This document shows, in pieces, positions 22,680-32,247 of a DNA stretch of 64,000 nucleotides. Both the position numbers and the translations under genes were made by a program. The DNA lies in NCBI GenBank assembly GCA_019973155.2, contig BPQB01000002.1, positions 930,001 to 994,000 of the forward strand, written 5' to 3'. Below the pieces are notes generated by a model. It was not told the DNA's origin. It saw only the letters and a program-made list of their open reading frames with translations, and ran no database searches. Every line of letters begins with the position of its first letter. Position 1 is the first letter of the stretch. The DNA is from Phanerochaete sordida (lineage: Eukaryota > Basidiomycota > Agaricomycetes > Polyporales > Phanerochaetaceae).

Positions 22680-25173
22680 TGTTGCCCAAAAGTTGTGGAT
22701 GAGAAGTCGAAAGGTCGTATGGCACAGCGCCTCACGGTGTGAGGGCAAAACTTGAGGAGTCTGGAAGGCGGGAGGTACATCACGCATAGTATTTTATCGT
22801 GCGCACTCTGCAGGGTCGGGACAAGCGACGGCGGCGGCGTCGCACAGCGATCACGAAACGATGGCTGATCACCCCGTCATCAATGGCCCTGCGACGCCTC
22901 CCTATCTATCAGAGTAATGCGCTGCACGCTGAGGCCCAAGCATGTGCAGCCCGACGTCCAGAGCCCTGCACAACTATAAGCCTCTCCACTGCGAACCGTT
23001 TCGCCTGCACCAGGCATCACCAGCATGGTGCAGCATGGCCTCGTACGCGCCCGGTCCCTCCACGGTTAGGGCTGTGCAGCGTCCGTTGTGGCACGTCGCG
23101 TTAGAGGGTGCTTCTGGCGGGGCGGCGGTGATGGCGACGCTGCAACCGCGGCCGCCACCGTGCTCGCGTATAACACTGATAAGGTGCGGCCGGCGGTGCA
23201 TCGCGCGATGCCGCACGGACTGGCGCCTCCCGGCCGACTCTGGCGCGGTCAGACACCCGTGCAGATATGTCGAGATGTCGAACGCGTACCGTGCATGCAT
23301 TGGCTCTGTCACGTCCTGCCATGCCAGCACCCTGCCACTGTCGGCGAGAGCCAGCCAGACACGGGACAATGGAAAGTTGCCTTATGCGGACGGCTCAGAG
23401 CAGCGGGCGCGCTTCGCGGGTGACGACACACGCGTGCGGGAACAAGGGCAGCATAGAGTTGCGCCCACTGTGTTCCTGTTCCGCGCCGTCAGGGCGGGCG
23501 CGCGAAGCGTCGCGATATGGGCAAGCCAGCCCAGCCGCGCCGCACAGGCTCGCCCGTGCGCCCGTGCGCCCGCCTCCCGGACACGCCGCCGCCGCGCCCG
23601 CCGTCGGGCGCGCCGCCCGCTGCGCGCCCTTGTCCGCACATGGGCCGTGCGAGGCGCGCCGCCGCACCGCGCCCGCAGGTAGCCCGCAGGCGCCGCGCCG
23701 CACACGTTCGTGCGACGCTATGCGCGAACGGGCAGGCAGCAAGCTCGCGGATTCCGAGCGTGCGGTAGCGCAGGGAGGGCACCGCCTGACAGCGAAGCCG
23801 CGGGACCCTTGATCGCATGCAATGCAGAGGGCCCTCGCAGGCGCGGGCGTTGCGTGGTGACGCATGGCCTGCGCTGGCATGCGCTTCCCGTCGCCGGCAA
23901 GGTTCCCAGCATCTCTGCACCGGCTCCTGCGCGCCCACTCCAAGGCCGGCTGGCTGATCGTTGGGATTAATGAGAGACCCTTGTCGTGCGGGGGCAGGCG
24001 CTGCGATGTGATGGCCGACCCAAGGCCTAGTCGACGTCGCGTCCAGAGTGTATTCGCGATGGCGCCAGAATTTGGTGTAACGGCATAATTCAAGTCAATG
24101 TGTTGCCATGAGCTTGAGCGGCGAAGAACGGCGGGTACTCGCCACCGCGCTGCCATCGGAGGTTTACGTTGAGTTTGCTGGATGAACCCGAGGCCGAGAC
24201 AGCGAAGCTGACCGGGATTAGAGGGTGGATTTCGCAAGGGAGATGCCTGGCAAATACGAGACAAGGTATCTCAATACGTTGCACGAGGTGCGCATCGTGT
24301 GAGCATCCCCGTGACCTTCGCGCGGGCGGGCGTCCGAGGAAAATTTACTGAACGATGAGAGCGTCCTCATAACTCAAGGGAATGTGGCGTCCATATGAGC
24401 TTAAGATGAAGCCGAGGAGAAGCTGGTTCGGGAGGTGCGCTCATTACGAGGAGGATAGCCAATATTGCAGTGCCAGTGAACAGCCCCGGGACAGCAATTC
24501 CAGCCCAGCGAGACGAAGTGGACGAGCACCGAGAAAAGCACCAAGAAATATTTATCCAAAGCTGCCTGGCGGACATTTTGTGGGCTTTCTGGACTCATCC
24601 AGGTGGCGGACGTGTCAAACGTCGTCGGGCACACCTCGCCCATACGCCCAAACAGCACCAAACAGCAGCCCTGATCAGGAGCGCGTCGGCATCAGCGCGC
24701 GATCGCGCCTCCGCACAACTCGTGCCTAAAAATCTGCGCCAAACGGCCGCCGTGCACGGGCCCGATCGCGTCGAGTGATCGCCGTGAGGTCTAGAGACTA
24801 GAAACGAGTCTAAACCGTCGGGGACAAGGCGATGTGAAATGCGGGGCGAGCACGCGTCGGCAGCGCGTGTGGGCGAGTGTGGGCGCAGCGATCGGTCGCT
24901 GGCCGTCGTGATCGCGACGTTGTCGGCGCACGGCGTGGTGCATGGTGCGTGCCTGGCCAGCGCGGCGGTCCCTGTGTGGAGCTGTTCGTCAGAGGTGACA
25001 ATGGGCCATTCTTCGCCTGTCCGTTGGCTGCCAGCGGATCCGACCTGCAATAAGTATTCAAGAAAAAAGGTCACGTTAACGACGAACGCGTAGATAGGAC
25101 GGTGAGGTGGTACAATAGCCCCGAGCGCATGGCATAAATACGAACGAATCAGACAAGAACACGGTCAAGACTG
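22680..25173. other. 2.5-kb gap without a recognisable gene
   Basis: Open frames such as 22942-23682 plus and 23395-24264 minus overlap one another and are compositionally biased by a GC-rich core around 23.5-23.75 kb. No domain, no splice structure. The left end must hold the glycosidase promoter, the right end the lunapark 3' flank. Confidence 0.4.
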
Positions 25174-26476
25174 TCAAGATGACGTAGCGTCGACATCCTC
25201 ACTCCTCTCCTTCCGCCCCTCCTGTGGCCCGAGGTTCGGTCCATCGAGGCTTGCGGGCTGCTCGAGCGGCGGCGCAAGCGGCTGGCCGAAATGTGGTTGC
25301 GGGGGTGGCGACACGGACGGGCGACTGCCGGCGCGCGCCTGCCGAAGGGACTTCGGTGCTGGGTTGAAGTAGCCGCACTTTGGGCAGACGTACTCTGTCG
25401 GGCGAGGTGTGAGCAAGGGTTGACACGTCATCCCACGCGTAGACAGGTGGGGTGGGAAGGAGCGACACGTACGAGTTTCTTCCCAAGCACTTTCCTTGAC
25501 GAGGCCGTTGTGGGCGAAGCACTTTTGGCAGATCAGCGCGTACCGGGAAGAGGCGGCGGTAATGGTGTCGTCGTCGCCCAGAATCGCGTCTGCAACCTTG
25601 TCGTACCATTGTTTCCGCGGTGGAAGCATGGGCTGGGGAGGCGTTGCTAGAAATATAGGTGTTAACATGACGTCCCCTTCGGGAGCAGTAGGCTGAGAAC
25701 ATACGGGTAAGCTGCTGCTGAAGCCCTGGCATCCTTTGACCTGGCGTCGGGACAAGCCTCTGCTGCTGCGCAGATTGAGGAGCCGGTGCCTTGCCTTGCG
25801 GAGTGTTTTGCGGAGTAACAGGCTGGCTACGAGCGGGTCCCCTGCGACGCAATGGAGAGTCGAGCGCATCGTCGTAACGCTCGATCAAGTTGCGGGTGCT
25901 GTCGTAGTTGGTTTTCTTCTTGATCTCCTCAATCTTCTCCTTCTGATGCTTACGCAGAGTGACGAGATGTTTCTCTGCAAGTACGTGAGCCAAGAGCGCG
26001 AGCGAAGACTTGTACGCCACGCACCTTCTCTGTCCCCTATCTTCGTGTACCATATCTGCACTATGCGGCGTACGAATAAAATCCTAGTTTGTAGAAGACA
26101 TGTCAGCCCTCTTTCAAGCACAGCCGCGTTGCACGTACACAATGGGGCCCAAGAACACAGGTACGGCCTCGACCGACTTCTCAAACTTGGAGTAGCGCGC
26201 GTGTCCGCTGAGTGTCGGGACGAGGTCCGTGTACCACAGGCTCAGGTAGGCGGCCCATAGAGCTAGAGCGTAAACGGAGAAAAGGAGTGTTGTGCGACGC
26301 TCCCGAAGGCGGATCTCCGAGAGTCGTTCCTGGCGTTTCTGGATGTCCAGAGCTAGCAGAGCTAGCACCTGTTCATAGTCTTCCGGACGGTTCTGCCACA
26401 CGATGTCAGCACCTCGGGCTTGTACGGGAGGCAGAGTTCCACACACCTTGCGAAACCAGTTACCGAAGAGCACCAT
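25174..26476 (-). CDS. LNP1: lunapark-type ER network protein
   Basis: Exons 26476-26447, 26392-26139, 26083-26025, 25974-25705, 25646-25473 and 25394-25174 give 335 aa. Lunapark stabilises three-way junctions of tubular endoplasmic reticulum. The order is diagnostic: a short N-terminus MVLFGNWFRK, a coiled segment YEQVLALLALDIQKRQERLSEIRLRER shared with the family (about 16-42), two membrane helices (about 44-64 and 84-104) with both ends cytosolic, a basic coiled segment EKIEEIKKKTNYDSTRNLIERYD, a Pro/Gln-rich linker, and a C-terminal C2-C2 zinc ribbon with Cys244, Cys247, Cys266 and Cys269 (ICQKC and YVCPKCGYFNP). Exon borders are phase-consistent throughout. It is divergent from the DUF6699 gene, with 703 bp between starts. 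Confidence 0.92.
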
Positions 26477-27179
26477 GTGCAAGAAGATGTTGATACAGAG
26501 GGATGCCTGAGCAGGCGAGGTGGTTGTGTGGAATAAAGTTGCGAGGCCAAGCAGATACGTCACGCGCACGTGTCACTCTGTGCTACGTCACTTGCCGTGA
26601 CGTGTGTTACTTTCCGTGACCGACGACCAGCGTGACGAGTCGCGAAAGCGCGAAGCGTTCTCGCCCGCACACTTGTTTCGCGAACCACCACGACCAGCTG
26701 CTACCACGCCTTCGCCACGTCGCTTGACCACCGTTTTCTTGATATTTGCTTTCTCTGGATCACAAGGCCTGCACTGCTTCTCACGGCCGGGTACCTCTCC
26801 CCAATTCCTCAGTCTGGATCTCACACCGTCATCTCGTCCTCAAGTCTTCTCCGCGTGTGCTTGCGTGACTTCATGTATCTCTCGACTCTTTCAACCGCCT
26901 CTCTCTCCTTGCTCTGCCTATCTGGGTCGCCACATCGGTCTCTGCAAGCCTGGTGGCGCGTCATAGCTGGTTGACAATGGCGCTGCGAGCGGCAATCGGC
27001 CTGAGAGGCTATATACGGCAGCTCGGACTTACTGCCTGTTCTCCCATCTTGCCTCAAGGCCTTGACCAGCACGCCGCCTCGAGGCACCCCGTCATTTAAA
27101 GCACCCCTTCCATACTGCTATCTCTCACCTGATACCCCGTCACCGTCTTGCTTTCGCCGACCCTTGGCCCCTTCACCAA
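26477..27179. promoter_or_regulatory. divergent promoter region lunapark / DUF6699 gene
   Basis: The gap separates two divergent starts. A TATATA at 27010-27015 lies 165 nt before the plus-strand ATG at 27180 and is a plausible core element for it. No core element is obvious for lunapark. The region holds several CGTGAC/GTCACG copies near 26570-26635 (gtcactctg, gtcacttgccgtgacgtg, ccgtgaccg, gcgtgacg) that may be regulator sites. Confidence 0.45.
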
Positions 27180-28370
27180 ATGTCCGACGAGCCGCCACCG
27201 CTGGTCGACTACCCAGGACAGCAACCATATGCGAATGCGGGCTGGCCAACGCATGGGACGCCCATGTTCGGCATGGGTCATTTTCCCGCCCCGGTGCAGC
27301 CAGAGTGGGGCGGGTTCGGCACCCCATGGGCAGCACCGAGTGCTGGGGTGCTCACACCCATGTTTCCAGCGGCACAGCCTGTGCAGCAGCCGCCCCCGGG
27401 CTGGGCGGGGCCGTCACCCGCGGTGACCCAGGTGCCGTTCCCGACGGGGACCGTCGCGCAAGGCAACGACGACTGGGTGCATGTGCAGCCTGCGCCAGGA
27501 GAGGCGTGGCCGGTGGAGCCCAAGGGGAGCCTCTCGAACAGGTTCGCATCCATGATGTCCTCGCCCTCGCGCAGCATGTCCAAGCGGTCGTCCTCGCGGC
27601 CGCTCTCCCCGTTCTCGACAGACTCGAGCAGCCCATCCTCGCGACATAGCGATCTCACCCGCTCGGCGTCGTGGACAAGCTCCGTGGACGAAAACACGAA
27701 GCGGCCGCCGCGCGAATGGCGCTCCGACTTCTCGATGTCGCGCTCGCCGCGCCTCGGCGCCGCGATCGGCTCGCTCCTGCACCTGTCCCCAAGACCGCGG
27801 TCCGCGTCGCGGCGAGGTGCGCTCCGTCCGTGCTCTGGGCCCGCGAGCCGCCGCTGACGCTCTGCCGCTCCAGGCTCGCTAAGCTCGCCCAAGGTCACCC
27901 TAAACCCGTACATCCGCTACTCGTCTTCGCGCATGTCGATGTTCCTCGACCTGCGGGAGCCGCCGCCGCGCGTGCGCTTCCTCGAGCTCCCGCGCGACGT
28001 GTCCGAGTGGGACCTCATGCGCTACGCGTGCGAGCCGCCGCTGCCCGTCATGGTCTTCTACAGCCCCGCGTTCCCGTGGTACATCGAGGCGCGCACGCAG
28101 AACCCGGTCGGCGTGACGCTCTACGAGATGTTTATGGCGATCTGGCAGTGCATGATGACGCCGATCTCGCACGAGGACTACTACAACAACGAGATGGACC
28201 AGGAGGCGCGCGAGCTCATCGCCCTCGCGTGGGCGCAGCGGTGTGGGGAAAACCAGGAGGAGCGGAATAAGGGCATACGGAGGGTGGACTTCCTGATGGA
28301 AAAAGTGGGGCTCGAGGGCGTGACGAAGGGGAAGGACGGGTACTTCGAGCTGAAGATCAAGAAGGTATGA
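27180..28370 (+). CDS. DUF6699-like basidiomycete protein
   Basis: Exons 27180-27816 and 27874-28370, split by a 57-nt intron (gtgcgc..ccag), give 377 aa. The N-terminal 200 residues are disordered: Pro/Gly/Trp-rich to about 110, then a Ser-rich block (SPSRSMSKRSSSRPLSPFS) with many possible phosphosites. The C-terminal 150 residues form a compact domain that opens VTLNPYIRYSSS, continues LDLREPPPRVRFLELPRDVSEWDLMRYACEPPLP in pieces, and includes FPWYIEA and VTLYEMFMAIW, typical of the DUF6699 proteins expanded in mushrooms. Their function is unknown. The domain name is from memory of that family; the disordered-plus-domain layout is seen directly. Confidence 0.8.
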
Positions 28371-29074
28371 CCCTCCACGCTGCTCGGACGACGACACCCG
28401 CCAGGGGTGATGATATTTTATGCCACAGGAATCTCGGAGTCATTGTATTTTTGTCGTGTATATGTTTGTGCTTTTACATCTCAGCGTGTATACAAGTCAT
28501 CGCTTTCGTTGCTTTCGCTATCACAGGTATCCTCGAGCGTCCCTCAGCGTGCGGATCCTCGTCTAACGACCAGCGTTGCGTTGCGGACTACCCCCGTCGC
28601 TCTCACGTCACGTCCACCTGACCGCCAGCTTTTCAAAACACATCATACGCTCAAAAGCATGGCAGCCGTCATTAGTCCGAGCGTCGATCCCACCCCGCCG
28701 ATCCTTCCCTAACAGCCTATCTTCACACCTTTTGGGGTTGGCTAGCATCAGGTTAAGCCTTTCTGACGACAAAGGACGCGACGACCGGGTCGCGCACCCC
28801 GAGGATCGTCGCGCTCTAGGCTCTCCTCGACATCCAGCGCGTAGACCCCTTTTCCCTCTAATCACAGGGAACATTCGTATCTCTTCGGGCTGCGCAGCGT
28901 TCAGTACCGTCTAGCTCCCTCACCGATGCAGGCCCCATAACTCGACACAGCCCAAGCAGAACCAAAAAGGCCGAAAACGTGTCCTAGCGTTCAAATGACG
29001 CTGTCGCAGCGTTCGTGCGTACATCTGATCAGCGAGGTGCGCAGCGATGCATCTGCACTGCGCCTTTCCCCAGT
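28371..29074. other. intergenic, nothing recognised
   Basis: About 700 bp between the DUF6699 stop and the detectable start of the decayed aldo-keto reductase copy. The first half is AT-richer and probably 3' UTR. I could not align it with exons 1-3 of the intact aldo-keto reductase. Confidence 0.4.
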
Positions 29075-29735
29075 ACAGCTCCCGGAGCTGACCGTCAGCG
29101 CGATGTCTAGGCCTGTCACGTACGCCCGCTCCCCGACGTCCCCCGCTCCCGCACTCACCAAGCCCGCACACCCGAAGGACTGGCAAAGCGCGGGTCCTCG
29201 GTATCTCCGAGTGCCCCAGAGCGACGCACGACGCTTCGGTGTGTGCACGTCGTGTACGCGATAGACGCCGCGTAGTGCGAGGACGCGCCCTTCATACCGC
29301 ATATCGAGGACGCACAGGTCTGGATCCGCGGGGAGGGCGTAGAGCTCGTCGCCGCACCCGTCGCGTCCAGCGCGCTCGGTCGCGTGCTCTTCGCGGGCAA
29401 GTCTATCGCGCATGCCCTGTATTCCCTCTCGACGCTGCGCATCTCGCCGACGAGCGACGTGCGTGCAGGGCCCCGATGTGCTCAGCGACGGTGACGCGCA
29501 CGGTGTACGGCACAGCGCGACGCCCGCGCCGGTCACGCTCGTGTGGTTGCTCGCGCAGGGCCCGAATGTCATTCCAAACACGGACAGGACGGGTGTCGGC
29601 GTGAGCCATGCTTTGGTGGTAGAGCGTATACGCGGAGCTGACGGCGGTGACTGCGCATCGAGGAGAACGTCGAGGCTGCAAACATCCAGCTCGCGCCCGC
29701 GGAGCTGCAGGATATTTGCGACGCGGTTGAGAGCA
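29075..29735 (+). pseudogene. decayed aldo-keto reductase, copy of the 54320 gene
   Basis: The stretch aligns with exons 4-7 and introns of the intact reductase at 54886-55590. Shared landmarks include ctgaccgtc-gcgcgatgtct (29088), cctcggtatctccgagtg (29196), gatgtgctcagcgacgg (29475), and the block coding WLLAQGPNVIP (about 29545-29575). Even the intron after this block is conserved (catgctttg..gagcgtata), so the copy arose from genomic DNA, not from mRNA. Decay is extensive: exons 1-3 are absent, a stop (tag) follows the region of exon 5 near 29262, about 85 nt is missing between the ctcagcgacgg block and the TPA-type helix (29490-29525), and the last acceptor cag has become ctg. Frame is lost repeatedly. 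It cannot make a reductase. Confidence 0.85.
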
Positions 29736-30329
29736 GGCTCCCATAACCAATGACGGCTACTTACCTCTCTGATACGGGGCGAAAGGCGACTCGGAGACTA
29801 GCCAGGGCGGTCGTTTTGGAAGCATTGCAAAATGTGCAGGAAGCGCACGCTGCGCACCCAGGTTTGGTTTGGTTTACACCCTGTATGTTTGTAGATCTTG
29901 GAGGATGTACATATTCAGCTGTTTGTGCAACAGACCTGGTAAAGTGAAGGTCGCTTGCGTTGCCAGCCCTGGCCACAATGTGACAGCACGTGACATAGAT
30001 TTACGGTCTTATTACGCGTGCGTATATTCAGTGTTTGGCCTGTTTTGGTTCGGTTGGGCGGTTCGGGTAACGCGTCGAAGTGACCAGAACCGGTTTGACT
30101 TCCCAAAACGGATGGGCCGAACCGCAGCGCCAGCAACGCCGGCAGAGGCGTGTTTTCGCTGCCATTCTGCCGTTCTGCCAGTCTGCCATCCTGCAGCTGC
30201 CACGGCGCACGCTTGCTGCCACGACCGTTCACCTCAATCTACGATGCAGGTAGACAGACTTGGTCAGAGACGGCAGCACGACGTAGTATGCAGTCGAAAT
30301 CGGTGTAGGAGTACTGCAGGGCAGTGGGC
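29736..30329. other. intergenic, nothing recognised
   Basis: About 600 bp between the decayed reductase and the transposon's target-site duplication. Contains Gln/Pro-poor short open frames on both strands without domains. Confidence 0.4.
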
Positions 30330-30337
30330 GTCGAGAA
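30330..30337. repeat. left target-site duplication GTCGAGAA
   Basis: These 8 bp directly before the element are repeated exactly at 31125-31132 after it, the hallmark of transposition. Eight base pairs is the duplication length of hAT (and also KDZ-type) transposases. Confidence 0.85.
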
Positions 30338-30365
30338 TAGTGTCACGGAAGAAAATGCCGGCCCA

Positions 30366-30515
30366 TGTAACTTACCGATGTAAGTAAATATTGGCCGTCA
30401 GCCTGTAAGTAAGGGGGGTAAGTTACCATTTCTCACTTAGGCGTCTAATGGGTAAGTTACAGTAAGTAAATGTAATTAAGTCGTGTAAGTTACAGGGTAA
30501 GTTGTAAGTTAGCCC
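30366..30515. repeat. left subterminal GTAAGTTAC array
   Basis: About eight copies or half-copies of GTAAGT(TAC) occur within 150 bp in both orientations (gtaacttacc, gtaagtaaa, gtaagtaagg, gtaagttacc, gtaagttaca and others). The array is mirrored inside the right end of the element. Confidence 0.8.
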
Positions 30516-31044
30516 AAGGCTCTACACCGTATACGACTCCGGAACGTCGAAAGCGTCGAGCGGGCCCGCCGCGAAGACCGCTCCCTCGGCCTCTGCATCT
30601 CTTGCTAGATTTCTCGATTCTTCGGTGTGCCCTCCGCCAACACCACGCTCAACACCGCCGAACCGAGGTTGAACGTTGAGCTCGGATTGAGGTCCATCTA
30701 TGTATATGCCATGCTACTTGTATCAGTAAGCAACCTCTCGGGGATGGAATAGAGAGCGTCGGAATTAGCATCGTCGCCGTCCATCTCTGCGTTCGTGAGG
30801 GTCGGGGATCTGCTAGCTGGCGGACATTGTGTGCGGTGTAGTCCTTGCTGCATGGCTTCGTCCACGCGCGAAAATTGTATATTATACGACAAAATCCAAT
30901 AAATTGTACAGCTATTCTTCCGCCTTAATGGCCATGGTCGTGGTGCTGAACCAGCCTCTAACGGTGCCTGGCATGCTACCCTATACAGGAGCGCATCGAT
31001 CGCGACCTACTTACCCTTTCTTACACCACCTTTCGGGGTATCGA

Positions 31045-31101
31045 GGTAAGTAATGTAACTTACCGGTAAGTTACCGACTTACTTACATACGGTAAGTTAC
31101 A
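31045..31101. repeat. right subterminal GTAAGTTAC array
   Basis: At least six copies of GTAAGTTAC or its complement lie within 57 bp just inside the right inverted repeat, matching the left array. Confidence 0.8.
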
Positions 31102-31124
31102 CCTGACTTTCTTCCGTGACACTA

Positions 31125-31132
31125 GTCGAGAA
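31125..31132. repeat. right target-site duplication GTCGAGAA
   Basis: Exact direct repeat of 30330-30337, abutting the right terminal inverted repeat. Confidence 0.85.
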
Positions 31133-32247
31133 CCGTCGGGGCGCGCGGCGCACCTTCCAGCGCACACGGAGCTAGCGCTGAAGCCAACGCTGTGTTGGGA
31201 CCGGTGGATGCTCGTTTGTGCACACTCGTCAAGGCACGGCGGCGCGCTGCCGCTCCAGCCCCAATATGGGCAGCCCGACAGAGACTGAGGGTGCTTCCCT
31301 GCCAGCGCCTCCGTTGACGTCGCCCGCAGTGTGAACGAAGTCTCGCCAGCGATGCCTATAAGTTCTTGGAGACATCCATGTCCCCTCGCGTTTCACAGCT
31401 CTCTTGCCCTCGTCCTCTCGCTCCTTCGCCATTCTCTGCGTCCACTCAATCCTCATGCTGTCCCAATCGCTGCACGGCGACAATGGCCCGTGAACGCTAT
31501 GCTTATCTATGACGGAGCGAATGAAGAAATTGCACAGCCGCGGGCGACGTTTGGATTTCACCAGCATGACGGTCAGCCTGGACCTCCAAGGAGTGTACGC
31601 TGCCCGTCCAGGCCAGGGAGCCGCCTTCGAGAGTGTAATGGGGTGCTAAGAGGTCAAATGGTGAGCATGCGAGTAGTGCCTGGGGCCTATAGGTCCAGCT
31701 GAGCACGTCTTCCTCGCAGTTGGGCAGGGCAAGCCACTCCTTAGCCCCATCCCTCCGGAAGCCCGATGCCTGCCATGTCGAAACGGAAGAGAATCCCTCG
31801 ATGTCAGCCTCTGAATTCCGACAGTGGCTGCGGAGCGCTGATGCGGCGCTGCGTTAGCCTCGGCGACTGCGTAAGGTTGACAGCTGGCCTACACGTGCCG
31901 GAGATGGGCAACGTTGTCCTCTCCCCGCGGTCCCTCGCCTGCGACCCCGTCGTCGTCGTCGCGGACGACGACCAGGCCATTGCACCCGAGCGTGAGCTGC
32001 AAGGGACAGAAGACGCTGACGTCACAGAAAATCGTGTGGGGCTGCTTCCCAAGGAGGCAGGTCACCTGTCAAAAAAGGAAGGCACGCCAGGCACTCCCCG
32101 AGGTCCGTGCTCCAAGCGCCCATCACGGTGTGGCTCTGGTGTTGGTCCCTGGTCAAATTGCAGCACATATGAGGACAAGGCCTCGCTCGCTGTTGACCAG
32201 CTCCTCCCCATCCTCCCTGCTCCATCGCCCGTCCCTCCCCTCAAACG
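31133..32247. other. upstream region of the CSC1-like gene
   Basis: About 1.1 kb between the transposon and the split start codon at 32248. The open frame 31766-32287 has no recognised domain, and its end overlaps the first CSC1-like intron in another frame, so I treat it as chance. The interval should hold the channel gene's promoter and leader. Confidence 0.4.

Larger units (their letters stand above)
30338..31124. mobile_element. non-autonomous hAT-like element (MITE), 787 bp
   Basis: The ends are inverted repeats: TAGTGTCACGGAAGAAA reads inward from both termini without mismatch (17 bp). After a short divergent stretch both ends continue with a second shared block, TGTAACTTACCG then (t)ATGTAAGTAA. 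The terminal TAGTG fits the hAT consensus YARNG, and the flanks carry an 8-bp duplication. Subterminal DNA on both sides is packed with the motif GTAAGTTAC in either orientation (30366-30515 and 31045-31101), likely transposase binding sites. Between them lies about 500 bp with no transposase frame, so the element needs a partner elsewhere for movement. Intact ends and duplication point to fairly recent insertion. A KDZ-superfamily element, also with 8-bp duplications, is the alternative. Confidence 0.85.

Noticed and set aside
23395..24264. 289-codon minus-strand open frame
   Set aside because: Arg/Ala/Cys-rich, no domain, competing frames on both strands.
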